Shown here one piece after another: positions 16,825 through 26,574 of a stretch of DNA of 64,000 bases. Both the position numbers and the translations under genes were made by a program. The first letter of the stretch is position 1. Each line of letters starts with the position of its first letter. The DNA is from Chryseobacterium sp. ON_d1 (GTDB lineage Bacteria > Bacteroidota > Bacteroidia > Flavobacteriales > Weeksellaceae): positions 1 through 64,000 of the forward strand of contig NZ_BJTC01000005.1 in NCBI RefSeq assembly GCF_006829085.1, written 5' to 3'. The notes under the pieces were generated by a model, which was given only the letters and a program-made list of their open reading frames with translations, did no database searches and was not told the DNA's origin.

Positions 16825-18324
16825 TTAAAATCCTAATCCGACAGTAAATCCTCTTACTGCATTCGGGAAATCTGAAACCGGCGTGGCTGCTCCTGTTGAG
16901 GTATTGACACTGTAGATTTTTGTTGCTGTTCCTACTGTTGCCATCAGATAAGCTTTTTGGCTCATGCTTCCTATATCAAATCCATTGGCGCTGGATATAT
17001 TGATTCCTAGCGCTCCTGTTTCGGTGAGTGTTCCATTGTTGGGAGGGTTTTGCTGGTAAAGATTATCCGTATTATGATCAATGACAAACAAGGTGGTTGC
17101 AGAAGCTCCTGCAGAGTTATTGGTATAGGCTGCTGCACTTATCATTGGACTTCCTGGGTTAAGAATAGCGTCGGTTGCAGTAATCCCGCCTGTAACAGGA
17201 TCAAGTCTGAGATTTTGCCCCGTATTGCTGACTACGCGTATTTTGTCAACAACAGGATTAAAATCAAATCCAAAATCCGTTCCTGAAAGTAGAGTAGGGA
17301 AAGCAGAACTGCCTACAGATGTAGCTGCTCCCGTTCCTAGATTGATGGTATAAAGTCTGCTTGAGCTTCCTAATGCATAGAGTTGTCCGTTGGCAGGTCT
17401 GAAATCAATACCTAAAATGTTTTCCCCGCTTTGCAGGCCTGAAATCATTTTTGTTACCGGCATCGGATTGTTGGGGTTAAAGATCTGTAGATTATTGGAA
17501 TTATCCACAGCATAGGCTACTGCTTCAGTTGGGATTGCAAGGTCAATAATCTGCTGCTGGAGCATTCCGATAGGGGTTGCCTTGCCATTATTGAGATCCA
17601 GAAGGTGCAGGCTGTTGTTTAATGCAAGCAGTGCGGCACTGTTATCATATTTTATATCAAAAGCAGCCTGTCCTGTAAAGGTTGTTCCCAAAGTGCCTAT
17701 TTCTACCAAAGTACCATTATTGGGAGGGTCTTGCTTGAATAGCTTACCGGAAGCCATATCAATATCATAAAGTACAGTAGTGGATGCTCCTGATTTGCTG
17801 TTGGTATAGGCTACTCCTGCTATTGATGGAGTACCTGCTCCGTTGATGTTCATGTCGGTTGCAACAACAGCTCCTGTTTCAGGATGAATTCTGAGATTCT
17901 GTCCGGTATTGCTCACCATACGGATTCTGTCTACAGTAGGATTAAAGTCTATGGAAACCACACTCCCTGAAATGGCAGGTGTGAAAGATGTTGCGCTTAC
18001 GACCCTGGCAGAGATGGTTGTTGGGTTGATGATATACAGTTTGCTGGCGCTTGACAAGGCATAAAGCTCTCCGGTAGCAGGCCTGAAGTCAATGCTGAGC
18101 AGTTTTTCCCCGGAAGAAATTCCGGAAACAGCTGTTTTGGAAACAAATACTTTGGGATTGTTGGCATTAAAAGACACCAGCTCATTATTGCCGGTAATCC
18201 CGTATACCATAAGATCCGGCCCCTGAATATTCATATCCGGAATCATCATGTCATCGGAATCTTTGCATGAAAGCAAAAAAGAAATGCTTAAAAGCATCGT
18301 GAATACTTGTAATAATTTTCTCAT
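16825..18324 (-). CDS. DUF4394-type exported lipoprotein with duplicated domain
   Basis: 499 aa. Lipoprotein signal with lipobox LLSC (Cys20). The rest is two similar halves of about 230 residues. Both contain a G-E-x-x-LGIDFRPAxGxLYALxSxSxLYxIN segment, a DxNPxVDxIRxVSNTGQNLRxxPxTGxxxATD segment, and a final DPPNNGTLxExGxLG segment. This matches DUF4394, a beta-propeller-like domain of unknown function. Likely surface or periplasmic. It is convergent with the efflux operon and divergent from tuf, with no evident link to either. Confidence 0.85.
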   Translation of the reverse strand: MRKLLQVFTMLLSISFLLSCKDSDDMMIPDMNIQGPDLMVYGITGNNELVSFNANNPKVFVSKTAVSGISSGEKLLSIDFRPATGELYALSSASKLYIINPTTISARVVSATSFTPAISGSVVSIDFNPTVDRIRMVSNTGQNLRIHPETGAVVATDMNINGAGTPSIAGVAYTNSKSGASTTVLYDIDMASGKLFKQDPPNNGTLVEIGTLGTTFTGQAAFDIKYDNSAALLALNNSLHLLDLNNGKATPIGMLQQQIIDLAIPTEAVAYAVDNSNNLQIFNPNNPMPVTKMISGLQSGENILGIDFRPANGQLYALGSSSRLYTINLGTGAATSVGSSAFPTLLSGTDFGFDFNPVVDKIRVVSNTGQNLRLDPVTGGITATDAILNPGSPMISAAAYTNNSAGASATTLFVIDHNTDNLYQQNPPNNGTLTETGALGINISSANGFDIGSMSQKAYLMATVGTATKIYSVNTSTGAATPVSDFPNAVRGFTVGLGF

Positions 18325-18655
18325 AATATTAATTTTAATGGTTTATATCTGATATTTACGAGAAAATAGGCTTCATGGTTTTTCCTGAATATTTTTTTAA
18401 GGAGTATTTTCTGATCAATTTATATAATTCAGAATTAAAGAGATACTTTATAAATTGGTGAAAAGGTAGGACAATGATTTTTTAAATTGAGAAATTTGTG
18501 TAAATTTGCAATCTCAATACATTGAAATATAAGGTTTGTACTTCATTTGGATGTGAATATTGAAAGTTTTTTTAATAAAAAGTTTTTGGTATTTAAAAAT
18601 TCATTATATTTGCACACCGAAAATTTGAAAAACAATAAATAAATAATTTTAAATC
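18325..18655. other. Divergent intergenic region upstream of tuf
   Basis: 331 bp, very AT-rich. The tuf -7 box lies at 18605-18612. Another TTTG near 18496-18510 (TTTGTGTAAATTTGCAATC) may be a second promoter. No reading frame of note. Confidence 0.4.
18583..18612 (+). promoter_or_regulatory. tuf promoter
   Basis: TATATTTG at 18605-18612 is a perfect -7 element, 43 bp before the ATG. The best -33 TTG (18586-18588) gives a 16-bp spacer, slightly short. Confidence 0.6.
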
Positions 18656-19843
18656 ATGGCAAAGGAAACGTTTAATCGTAACAAACCACACTTGAACATT
18701 GGTACTATTGGTCACGTTGACCATGGTAAAACTACACTTACTGCAGCTATCAGTAGTGTATTAGCTAACAAAGGTCTTGCTGAGAAAAAAGACTTCTCTG
18801 CTATTGACTCTGCTCCAGAAGAAAAAGAAAGAGGTATCACTATTAATACAGCTCACATCGAGTACGAAACTGAAAACAGACACTATGCACACGTTGACTG
18901 TCCAGGTCACGCTGACTATGTTAAGAACATGGTAACTGGTGCTGCTCAGATGGATGGAGCTATCTTAGTATGTGCTGCAACTGATGGACCAATGCCTCAA
19001 ACTAGAGAGCACATCCTACTTTGCCGTCAGGTAAACGTACCAAGAATCGTTGTTTTCATGAACAAAGTTGACATGGTGGATGATGCTGAGCTTTTAGAGC
19101 TTGTTGAACTTGAACTTAGAGATTTATTATCTACTTACGAATATGACGGAGATAACTCTCCAGTAATCCAAGGATCTGCTCTTGGTGCTCTTAACGGAGA
19201 CGAGAAGTGGGTTAAGACTGTTGAAGAATTAATGGATGCAGTTGATACTTGGATCGAGCAGCCTGTTAGAGATCAGGATAAGCCATTCTTGATGCCAATC
19301 GAAGACGTATTCTCTATTACAGGTAGAGGTACTGTAGCAACTGGTAGAATCGAGGCTGGTGTTATCAACACTGGAGATCCAGTTGATATCGTTGGTATGG
19401 GTGATGAAAAATTAACTTCTACTATTACAGGGGTTGAGATGTTCAGAAAAATCCTAGACAGAGGTGAAGCTGGTGATAACGTAGGTCTATTGTTGAGAGG
19501 TATTGAAAAAACTGACATCAAGAGAGGTATGGTTATCGCTAAGAAAGATTCAGTTAAGCCACACAAAAAATTCAAAGCTGAGGTTTATATCCTTTCTAAA
19601 GAAGAAGGTGGACGTCACACTCCATTCCACAACAAATACCGTCCTCAGTTCTATGTAAGAACTACTGACGTTACAGGTGAGATCTTCTTACCAGAAGGTG
19701 TAGAAATGGTAATGCCTGGTGATAACTTAACAATCACTGTTGAATTACTTCAGCCAATCGCTCTTAACGAGGGTCTTAGATTCGCGATCAGAGAAGGTGG
19801 TAGAACAGTAGGTGCAGGTCAGGTAACTGAAATCATCGACTAA
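18656..19843 (+). CDS. tuf: Elongation factor Tu
   Basis: 395 aa. G1 GHVDHGKTT (19-27), G3 DCPGHADY, G4 NKVD, then the domain II and III barrels ending [10 protein letters not shown]. It delivers aminoacyl-tRNA to the ribosome. Codon use is strongly biased, as expected for the most abundant protein. It has its own promoter and terminator, with tRNA-Trp and secE just downstream. Confidence 0.98.
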   Translation: MAKETFNRNKPHLNIGTIGHVDHGKTTLTAAISSVLANKGLAEKKDFSAIDSAPEEKERGITINTAHIEYETENRHYAHVDCPGHADYVKNMVTGAAQMDGAILVCAATDGPMPQTREHILLCRQVNVPRIVVFMNKVDMVDDAELLELVELELRDLLSTYEYDGDNSPVIQGSALGALNGDEKWVKTVEELMDAVDTWIEQPVRDQDKPFLMPIEDVFSITGRGTVATGRIEAGVINTGDPVDIVGMGDEKLTSTITGVEMFRKILDRGEAGDNVGLLLRGIEKTDIKRGMVIAKKDSVKPHKKFKAEVYILSKEEGGRHTPFHNKYRPQFYVRTTDVTGEIFLPEGVEMVMPGDNLTITVELLQPIALNEGLRFAIREGGRTVGAGQVTEIID

Positions 19844-19863
19844 TCCACATCTAAAACAATATA

Positions 19864-19905
19864 AAAAAGCTTCCGTAAGGAACACTCTTTACGGAGCTTT
19901 TTTTA
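19864..19905 (+). terminator. tuf terminator
   Basis: AAGCTtCCGTAA / TTACGGAGCTT stem with one bulged T, then TTTTTTT. It lies 5 bp before tRNA-Trp. Confidence 0.75.
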
Positions 19906-19908
19906 ACT

Positions 19909-19979
19909 ACGGGCATCGTCCAATGGTAGGATACCGGTCTCCAAAACCGTTGATCAGGGTTCGAATCCTTGTGCCCGTG
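19909..19979 (+). tRNA. tRNA-Trp (CCA)
   Basis: 71 nt. Acceptor ACGGGCA/TGCCCGT, anticodon CCA in CTCCAAA, T-loop TTCGAAT, discriminator G. It occupies the usual tuf-secE position. Confidence 0.95.
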
Positions 19980-19991
19980 CAAATATAAATT

Positions 19992-20198
19992 ATGAGTTCA
20001 TTTGTCGATTTTTTAAAAGGTTCTTATAACGAATTCAGACATAAAGTTGAATGGCCAAAATGGACTGACCTTCAGTCATCTACCATTGTAGTGACTATTG
20101 CGACAGTGATTCTGGCATTATTTACCTTTGGAGTTGATGAATTGTTTTCAAAAGCAATCAGCAACATAATAGGAATGCTAATCAACTTGTTCAATTAA
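19992..20198 (+). CDS. secE: Preprotein translocase subunit SecE
   Basis: 68 aa, one-TM type. FLKGSYNEFRHKVEWPKWTDLQSSTIVV is the conserved amphipathic helix, followed by one membrane helix (about 32-52). It clamps SecY in the SecYEG channel. nusG starts 20 bp downstream. Confidence 0.95.
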   Translation: MSSFVDFLKGSYNEFRHKVEWPKWTDLQSSTIVVTIATVILALFTFGVDELFSKAISNIIGMLINLFN

Positions 20199-20218
20199 TA
20201 ATTAAGTATTTTCCCATA

Positions 20219-20761
20219 ATGAGCGAATTGAAATGGTATGTGCTGAAAGCTATCAGCGGACAGGAAAATAAAGTGAAAAACTATATTGAGACAGAAATCA
20301 AACGTTTAGGGTTTGAGCAGTACGTTACTCAAGTGGTTATTCCTATGGAAAAGGTAATCCAGATTAGAAACGGTAAAAAAGTTCCTAAAGAAAGACCTTA
20401 TTATCCTGGTTACCTGATGATTGAAGCTGACCTGATGGGAGAGATTCCTCACGTTATCAAAAATATTCCCGGAGTTATTTCTTTCTTAAGTTTAACAAAA
20501 GGAGGAGATCCTGTTCCAATGAGAAAATCAGAAGTGAACAGAATGTTGGGAAGAATGGATGAACTTTCTGAATTTGCAAGTGATGTTGAAATTCCTTATG
20601 TAGTTGGAGAAAACGTTAAAGTAATCGATGGACCTTTCAACGGATTCAATGGTACGGTTGAGAAGATTCTTGAAGACAAAAAGAAAATTGAAGTTTCAGT
20701 ATTGATCTTCGGTAGAAAAACTCCAATGGAATTGAGCTACATGCAAGTAGAAAAAGTATAA
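20219..20761 (+). CDS. nusG: Transcription antitermination/elongation factor NusG
   Basis: 180 aa. NGN domain (WYVLKAISGQENKVKNYIE... RPYYPGYLMIEADL) and KOW domain (VGENVKVIDGPFNGFNGTVEKI). It binds RNA polymerase and couples it to Rho or ribosomes. A terminator follows, so the usual read-through into rplK is broken here. Confidence 0.97.
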   Translation: MSELKWYVLKAISGQENKVKNYIETEIKRLGFEQYVTQVVIPMEKVIQIRNGKKVPKERPYYPGYLMIEADLMGEIPHVIKNIPGVISFLSLTKGGDPVPMRKSEVNRMLGRMDELSEFASDVEIPYVVGENVKVIDGPFNGFNGTVEKILEDKKKIEVSVLIFGRKTPMELSYMQVEKV

Positions 20762-20786
20762 GTGTAACTTATTTTTATCAAGATAT

Positions 20787-20818
20787 AAAAAGACTGCTGT
20801 AAAGCGGTCTTTTTTTGC
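20787..20818 (+). terminator. nusG terminator
   Basis: AAAGACTGCT/AGCGGTCTTT stem (one G-T) with a GTAA loop, then TTTTTTGC. Confidence 0.8.
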
Positions 20819-21252
20819 TTTTATATACAATAGTTTTTTAAATAATTTCTGATTTTACCGGGTAATCACTTTGTTTCTTTTAAATCATAATCGAATATAA
20901 AGAATAAATTTCCATTTTTAGGGATTAAGTTTTTTTAAGTTTATTTGTGTTATTCTATTCGTATTATAAATTTTGATATCTGAAGTATGCTTCTATAGTG
21001 CGATTTGCTTTAATTTATTTATCCCCATTATGGGATTTTATCTGTTCGTGTTTCCCGAAATGTTTTTCTATGATCTGATGATCTTTCCGATGGCATGCTT
21101 CTTGCAACCAAGCTGTTAACTAATCCATAAATTTTTATATTTTTTCTTTTATACACTGATTACAGTTGTAGAAGAATTCTATGTTTATTAACTAAGGAAT
21201 ATAAAAATGCGGATGAGTTAAAAACACAAGTCTTATATAAACACATAACCCA
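20819..21252. other. Gene-free stretch between nusG and the exported trio
   Basis: 434 bp, AT-rich. A small palindrome CCCCATTATGGG lies near 21025. No full TTG/TAnnTTTG promoter was found for the downstream genes. Confidence 0.35.
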
Positions 21253-21873
21253 ATGACAAAAATTATTTCGCTGATCACTCTGGTGGGAACATCTGTGCTC
21301 GCAAATGCTCAGGTTGGTATCAATACTGCGACACCGGAAAAAGAACTTACCGTGAATGGTACTATGAAGACATCCGGAATTGTTTTCAAGCAGCCTATGG
21401 AAAAGCTGAAGACAGATGAGAATTACACTTTCATTATCAAATCTCCAGCTCCTGAAAACAAAATTACAGCGTACAATGACTCTTTTGTGCCTAATTCACC
21501 GGCACCAATTAACCTTATTCAGTTCAAAATTACCTGTGATCCTGCAGACAAGGATTGGGTCAATCAGTTTGATACAAAAATCAATTCTAAAAAATTTCTG
21601 GTGGTAATTTCTTCTTTTGGTTTTACACAGCCTACAAGAACTTTTTCTGGTGACTGGTTTACCCCTGTACCTCAGATTTTTGCATATTCTTCAGGAGGAA
21701 CATGGAAGCTGAAAGCAGATTATCATGGATTCTCCCCGGATTCATCGCTTCCAACAGGAGTTTGGACACTGAACCTGCTGGTGTTTGACAGATCTTATGC
21801 CAAAGATTTCAATACTACACAAAACCTTAATGCTTCAGCAACGGGTGCTGCTGCGGCTCCTTTAATTCAATAA
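21253..21873 (+). CDS. Exported VGINT-type surface protein 1
   Basis: 206 aa. Signal peptide ending LANAQ, then VGINTATPEKELTVNGTMKTSG. This VGINTxxPxxxLxVxG motif starts many flavobacterial exported proteins. The remainder is beta-rich with no identified domain and no T9SS sorting tail. First of three tandem genes of similar size (gaps of 13 and 6 bp). Function unknown; secretion is inferred from the signal peptide. Confidence 0.75.
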   Translation: MTKIISLITLVGTSVLANAQVGINTATPEKELTVNGTMKTSGIVFKQPMEKLKTDENYTFIIKSPAPENKITAYNDSFVPNSPAPINLIQFKITCDPADKDWVNQFDTKINSKKFLVVISSFGFTQPTRTFSGDWFTPVPQIFAYSSGGTWKLKADYHGFSPDSSLPTGVWTLNLLVFDRSYAKDFNTTQNLNASATGAAAAPLIQ

Positions 21874-21886
21874 AAACATAAATTGT

Positions 21887-22534
21887 ATGAAAAAAATTAT
21901 TGCGATACTCTTTACGGGTTTTGCTGCTTTAAGCATAAATGCTCAAGTAGGAATCAATACTAATACTCCAAAAGGAACTCTGGATGTTGAAGGTGAAACA
22001 TTAGTGGAATCTTATTTAATAGATACTGAAAATACAAAGGCGGGTGGAGATTATCTTCTGCTTACCCGTTCAAAAGACAGCTCACCGGTAGGTAAGGTTA
22101 AGCTGCTGGATATATCGCTCCGTAATGTAGCTCCTGTAAATATGTATAATGTTGTATTGAAAAATGTGAGGCAGGATGAAGTTGTGAACCTTAATACGGG
22201 ATTAGAAGCAGGTAAATATGTAGTGGCTATTACAGGGGCTGTTTTTACGGCAGCGGTTTCTGCAGCGAATACGACGACAAACCCAAAGTCATTTGGCTCT
22301 TATTCTACAGAAGTTACACAGGTGACCAGTGGGGGTAAAAGTTATCATGCTATTAATTTAGCTTTTAAAGGTGCCGGAACTGTTTCATCTCAGAACGGAA
22401 CATGGACGCTGAGTTTGAATGTCTTTGAAAAGTCCTTGGTTAAAGACTGGGGAACTTTTAACGGTTCTGTTTCTGCTTCAGCATCACCTGGTTATTCAGG
22501 AGTTTCAACTAATACCCCTCTGGGGCTTCAATAA
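21887..22534 (+). CDS. Exported VGINT-type surface protein 2
   Basis: 215 aa. Signal peptide MKKIIAILFTGFAALSINAQ, then VGINTNTPKGTLDVEGETLVESYLID. Small-residue- and Thr/Ser-rich beta protein ending SGVSTNTPLGLQ. It shares the motif, the length and a SYxxNLxxFxxxxVKD-like C-terminal segment with its neighbours, pointing to tandem paralogues. Function unknown. Confidence 0.75.
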   Translation: MKKIIAILFTGFAALSINAQVGINTNTPKGTLDVEGETLVESYLIDTENTKAGGDYLLLTRSKDSSPVGKVKLLDISLRNVAPVNMYNVVLKNVRQDEVVNLNTGLEAGKYVVAITGAVFTAAVSAANTTTNPKSFGSYSTEVTQVTSGGKSYHAINLAFKGAGTVSSQNGTWTLSLNVFEKSLVKDWGTFNGSVSASASPGYSGVSTNTPLGLQ

Positions 22535-22540
22535 ACAACT

Positions 22541-23206
22541 ATGAAAAGAAAAATTTATATCACAATAATCATGTGTCTGGGAATATTTCTGAATGCCCAG
22601 AAAGGAAAAGTAGGGATCAATACAGCAAACCCTGCAGAAACCCTTGACGTTAATGGAAAAACATATACGAATTCTTTATATCTGAGAAATCCGGGTGAAC
22701 CAACTATGTCGGGAGGTAGCTTCCTGGCAACTTCACAGAATGCCTTGCAATTATATGACCCGGCTTTGGAAAGCAGTGGATTGTTTAATTATCTGAAACT
22801 TACTCTTACCGGAGTTCCGGGTACAGGAATTACAGATTATGACACAAAGATAGATGCCAATAATTTCCTTGTTGTACTTCATAACTATTCATTCAAGTTG
22901 AATGACGGGACTACCAGCGTAATGCTTGATTATGGTGATAATGGGGTCAATGATAACAAACAGGGATCACCTGACGTTGTTGCGTTCAAAAGCAACGGTA
23001 CATGGCATATCAGAGCAAGATTTACAGACAGCAGGATTATTGCAACAAGTCCTACTCCCTCAAGAACTTACAATAACTTTACTGTGGACCTGTATCTGAT
23101 GGCATATAAAAGATTGATCGAAAAGCAAAATATCAACGATATCAATGCCGATCTTGGCGGGAATGACGGTTCTACCCAAACGATTAACAAACCATCAGGT
23201 TTTTAA
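22541..23206 (+). CDS. Exported VGINT-type surface protein 3
   Basis: 221 aa. Signal peptide ending LNAQ, then KGKVGINTANPAETLDVNGKTYTNSLYLRNPGEPTMSGG. It shares TKIDxxxFLVVLxxYxF and GTWxIRAxF with protein 1, supporting common descent. Last gene of the trio; a terminator follows at 23232-23262. Function unknown. Confidence 0.75.
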   Translation: MKRKIYITIIMCLGIFLNAQKGKVGINTANPAETLDVNGKTYTNSLYLRNPGEPTMSGGSFLATSQNALQLYDPALESSGLFNYLKLTLTGVPGTGITDYDTKIDANNFLVVLHNYSFKLNDGTTSVMLDYGDNGVNDNKQGSPDVVAFKSNGTWHIRARFTDSRIIATSPTPSRTYNNFTVDLYLMAYKRLIEKQNINDINADLGGNDGSTQTINKPSGF

Positions 23207-23231
23207 ATTTTTTTGCAGTCAAGAATATATG

Positions 23232-23265
23232 AAACGGCTATTTACAATTTAAATAGCCGTTTTTA
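23232..23265 (+). terminator. Terminator of the VGINT gene trio
   Basis: AAACGGCTATTT/AAATAGCCGTTT stem with a 7-nt loop, then TTATTTATT. Confidence 0.75.
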
Positions 23266-23380
23266 TTTATTAAGGAGTATTTGATTAAAATTGCTCAAAC
23301 GTTAAATTTCAAAATACCTTAGAAATTATTTCTGTCAAAAAACTATTTTATAAAACTTTTTAAAAATCAGCAATTTCCAT

Positions 23381-23410
23381 TTGCTATTTCAAAAATATTT
23401 TATACTTTTG
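23381..23410 (+). promoter_or_regulatory. rplK promoter
   Basis: TTG (23381-23383), 19-bp spacer, TACTTTTG (23403-23410). It gives a leader of about 90 nt, enough for ribosomal-protein feedback control. Confidence 0.75.
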
Positions 23411-23507
23411 CAGTCCAAAAAGTAGGTTTATTATAGGTGAGTACAATAACCTGCTGAATAATAAATGCTTCCAAACTCATTAATTATTCAAATTTAAAAA
23501 ACAAACA

Positions 23508-23951
23508 ATGGCTAAGAAAGTCTTTAAAATGGTAAAGCTTCAGGTGAAAGGTGGCGCAGCTAACCCTTCTCCACCAGTAGGTCCAGCATTGGGTTCTGCA
23601 GGTGTGAACATCATGGAGTTTTGTAAGCAATTTAACGGGAGAACCCAAGATAAGCCAGGGCAAGTTTTACCTGTAGTAATTACAGTATACGAGGACAAAT
23701 CTTTTGAATTCGTTATTAAAACTCCACCTGCAGCAATCCAGTTAATGGATGCGGCTAAAATCAAAGGAGGTTCCGGTGAACCAAACAGAAACAAAGTAGG
23801 TTCTGTAACTTGGGAGCAGGTAAAGAAAATCGCTGAAGATAAAATGGCGGATCTTAACTGTTTTACAATGGACTCTGCTCTTTCTATGGTTGCAGGTACT
23901 GCTAGATCTATGGGATTAAGAGTAACAGGAACAAAACCAACTAACGCTTAA
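23508..23951 (+). CDS. rplK: Ribosomal protein uL11
   Basis: 147 aa. [40 protein letters not shown] is the conserved N-terminal domain; the C-terminal rRNA-binding domain ends [10 protein letters not shown]. Part of the GTPase-associated centre. First gene of rplKAJL, with 11 bp to rplA. Confidence 0.98.
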   Translation: MAKKVFKMVKLQVKGGAANPSPPVGPALGSAGVNIMEFCKQFNGRTQDKPGQVLPVVITVYEDKSFEFVIKTPPAAIQLMDAAKIKGGSGEPNRNKVGSVTWEQVKKIAEDKMADLNCFTMDSALSMVAGTARSMGLRVTGTKPTNA

Positions 23952-23962
23952 AACTTAAAGAA

Positions 23963-24655
23963 ATGGCAAAATTAACTAAAAAGCAAAAAGAAGCTTTAAG
24001 CAAAGTAGAAAAAGGAAGATTCTATAACCTTGAAGAAGGTTCAGCTCTTGTAAAAGAAGTGAACACTACAAAGTTTGATGCATCTGTAGATATCGCTGTA
24101 AGATTAGGAGTAGACCCTAGAAAAGCAAACCAAATGGTAAGAGGTGTTGTATCTCTTCCTCACGGAACTGGAAAAGATGTTAAAGTATTAGCTCTTGTAA
24201 CTCCGGATAAAGAAGCAGAAGCTAAAGCTGCTGGTGCTGACTATGTAGGTCTTGACGAATATTTACAAAAAATCAAAGAAGGTTGGACAGACGTTGACGT
24301 TATCGTTACGATGCCAGCTGTAATGGGTAAATTAGGTCCATTAGGTAGAGTATTAGGTCCAAGAGGATTAATGCCAAACCCTAAATCAGGAACTGTAACA
24401 ATGGAAATTGGTAAAGCAGTAACTGAAGTTAAAGCAGGTAAAATTGATTTCAAAGTAGATAAGTATGGTATCATCCATGCTGGTATCGGTAAAGTATCTT
24501 TCGATGCTGCTAAGATCAAAGAAAATGCTCAGGAATTAATCCAGACATTGATCAAAATGAAACCAACTGCTGCTAAAGGAACTTATGTGAAGAGCATCTA
24601 TTTGTCTTCTACAATGAGCCCAGGTATTGCAATTGATACTAAATCTGTTAACTAA
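23963..24655 (+). CDS. rplA: Ribosomal protein uL1
   Basis: 230 aa, full length. [18 protein letters not shown] and [25 protein letters not shown] are the uL1 signatures. It forms the L1 stalk and, in E. coli, represses the L11 operon by binding its leader; a similar role here is inference. Confidence 0.98.
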   Translation: MAKLTKKQKEALSKVEKGRFYNLEEGSALVKEVNTTKFDASVDIAVRLGVDPRKANQMVRGVVSLPHGTGKDVKVLALVTPDKEAEAKAAGADYVGLDEYLQKIKEGWTDVDVIVTMPAVMGKLGPLGRVLGPRGLMPNPKSGTVTMEIGKAVTEVKAGKIDFKVDKYGIIHAGIGKVSFDAAKIKENAQELIQTLIKMKPTAAKGTYVKSIYLSSTMSPGIAIDTKSVN

Positions 24656-24672
24656 TAATAATCCTTAAGACA

Positions 24673-25260
24673 ATGACAAAAGACCAAAAAGTTGTAGCAA
24701 TACAAGAGATCAAAGATTTGCTTCAGGATGCAAAAGTAGTATACGTAGCAGATTTAGAAGGTTTGAACGCTGGTAAATCTTCAGATTTCAGAAGACAGGC
24801 TTTCAAGCAAAATATCAAAGTGAAAGTGGTAAAAAATACACTTTTACAAAAAGCAATGGAGCAAATTGAAGGAGTAGATTACTCTGAAATGTTCCCATCT
24901 TTCAAAGGAAACTCAGCGTTAATGATTGCTGAAACAGCAAACGCTCCTGCGAAATTGATCCAAGGATTCAGAAAGAAAGAAGAAAAGCCAGCTTTAAAGT
25001 CTGCTTTTGTTCAGGAAACTTTCTACGTTGGTGACAACAACCTAGATATGTTGGCTAACATCAAGTCTAGAGAAGAAATGATCGGTGAAATCATCGGATT
25101 ACTTCAGTCTCCAATCCAGAGAGTTGTTTCTGCTCTTCAAAACAAATCTGAAACTGTAGAAGCTCAAGCTGAAGAAGCTGCTCCTGTAGTAGAAGAAACT
25201 CCTGCTGCCGAAGCTCCGGAAGCTGCTGCAGAAAGCACTGAAGAAACAAGTGCTGAATAA
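24673..25260 (+). CDS. rplJ: Ribosomal protein uL10
   Basis: 195 aa, slightly longer than usual owing to an Ala/Glu-rich C-terminal tail (about 160-195). The core VVYVADLEGLNAGKSSDFRRQAF and KVVKNTLLQKAME are typical. It anchors L7/L12 dimers. The gap to rplA is only 17 bp, so the long L10 leader known in E. coli is absent. Confidence 0.97.
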   Translation: MTKDQKVVAIQEIKDLLQDAKVVYVADLEGLNAGKSSDFRRQAFKQNIKVKVVKNTLLQKAMEQIEGVDYSEMFPSFKGNSALMIAETANAPAKLIQGFRKKEEKPALKSAFVQETFYVGDNNLDMLANIKSREEMIGEIIGLLQSPIQRVVSALQNKSETVEAQAEEAAPVVEETPAAEAPEAAAESTEETSAE

Positions 25261-25306
25261 TTACACTCAAAAAATTAAATAAATAATCAACAAAAACATT
25301 ACAACA

Positions 25307-25675
25307 ATGTCAGATTTAAAAAATTTAGCTGAAACGCTAGTAAACCTAACTGTAAAAGACGTAAACGAATTAGCTGCTATCCTTAAGGATGAGTACGGAA
25401 TTGAGCCAGCTGCTGCTGCTGTAGTAGTTGCAGGTGGAGCTGCAGGTGAAGCTGCTGAAGAAAAGACTGAATTCGACGTAATTCTTAAGTCTGCAGGTGC
25501 TTCTAAATTAGCTATCGTTAAATTAGTAAAAGATTTAACTGGTGCTGGTCTTAAAGAAGCTAAAGATATCGTAGACGGAGCTCCTGCTGCAATTAAGCAA
25601 GGTGTTTCTAAAGACGAAGCTGAAGCTCTTAAGAAGCAATTAGAAGAAGCTGGTGCTGAAGTAGAATTGAAATAA
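25307..25675 (+). CDS. rplL: Ribosomal protein bL12 (L7/L12)
   Basis: 122 aa. N-terminal dimerisation helix hairpin, Ala-rich hinge ([18 protein letters not shown]), and the C-terminal domain [41 protein letters not shown] that recruits translation GTPases. The operon ends at the hairpin 25699-25727 rather than continuing into rpoB. Confidence 0.98.
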   Translation: MSDLKNLAETLVNLTVKDVNELAAILKDEYGIEPAAAAVVVAGGAAGEAAEEKTEFDVILKSAGASKLAIVKLVKDLTGAGLKEAKDIVDGAPAAIKQGVSKDEAEALKKQLEEAGAEVELK

Positions 25676-25698
25676 TTTCAATTTTATTATAAATATAG

Positions 25699-25729
25699 AA
25701 GCCCGGGCAAATTGCCCGGGCTTTTTTTG
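25699..25729 (+). terminator. rplL terminator
   Basis: AAGCCCGGGCAA/TTGCCCGGGCTT perfect stem followed by TTTTTT. Confidence 0.9.
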
Positions 25730-25900
25730 TTGTTGTAATATCCTGTAAATCTGTACCTTAATCGATAATTGTATTTTAATATGATTAGTTCTTATTTGGT
25801 GATATTTTATTATGATTGATTATTTTGTAATTATTGTATGGTTATTTTATTTATTATTTGATTTTATTTTGTTTTGTCATGTTTTTTATTAATAAATATT

Positions 25901-25928
25901 TTGTTTTATTGAAAAAGTATTATATTTG
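25901..25928 (+). promoter_or_regulatory. Promoter upstream of the rplL-rpoB accessory genes
   Basis: TTG (25901-25903), 17-bp spacer, TATATTTG (25921-25928). It would start RNA near 25934, either for the doubtful frame 25950-26450 or as a leader of about 640 nt for the gene at 26575. Confidence 0.55.
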
Positions 25929-25949
25929 TATTGAAAAAACACAACATAA

Positions 25950-26450
25950 TTGGATAGAAATTATTTTCTTTCTTATGGTCACAGGATAGCATTTTTATTG
26001 CTGCTGGCGGCTGTAGGGAAATTCAACACTAAGTTAATATCTGTAACGATTGGTAAGATAGAACTCCCTCACTGTACAGGTACGAATGATCATCGGTGTT
26101 CAAATGATTTTCCGGCTTATCAATGGTCTGGAAATGAAAATGAAAATGATCTTTCAGTTCTGCATTATATGTCTGACGGTCAGAAAACAGACTGCGGATT
26201 CTATTGCAACAGCCCGGGATACCACCTTTTATTTTTCTGCAAAACTAATATTTGTATATCTGTTCTTAAAGCATTAAAACTTGGGGTTATACAAAGTAAA
26301 TGGGCTTACTCATTGTTAAACTATAAATTAAATATTTTTTTGACATCTCAAATGGTCAGAAAATTTTATGTGAACTCTATTCAGCTTATTGATGGTTTTA
26401 AGTTTATCATCAAGATTCCCGACAAACCAAGCCATACTTTTATTCTTTAA
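25950..26450 (+). CDS. Doubtful open frame, TTG start
   Basis: 166 aa from TTG, no earlier ATG. It is Cys/His/aromatic-rich (HCTGTNDHRCSNDFP, CGFYCNSPGYHLLFFCK), unlike neighbouring exported proteins, and has no signal peptide or known motif. It could be a real small protein, a decayed gene, or chance translation of a long 5' leader. The promoter just upstream shows the region may be transcribed. Confidence 0.2.
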   Translation: MDRNYFLSYGHRIAFLLLLAAVGKFNTKLISVTIGKIELPHCTGTNDHRCSNDFPAYQWSGNENENDLSVLHYMSDGQKTDCGFYCNSPGYHLLFFCKTNICISVLKALKLGVIQSKWAYSLLNYKLNIFLTSQMVRKFYVNSIQLIDGFKFIIKIPDKPSHTFIL

Positions 26451-26574
26451 TATTTCTAACAATTTTCAGCGTTTTCTGAAACCAATATCATTTTTCATTT
26501 TTTAATCCAAATGAGAACGCTTTAAAATTGTCCTTTCCATTACAACTCAGAAATAAAAAACAAATACATTAGAA

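Larger units (their letters stand above)
23207..23507. other. Intergenic region before rplK
   Basis: 301 bp holding the terminator of the exported trio and the rplK promoter; nothing else seen. Confidence 0.5.

Noticed and set aside
24656..24672. L10-type regulatory leader before rplJ
   Set aside because: Only 17 bp separate rplA and rplJ, too short for the known leader fold.
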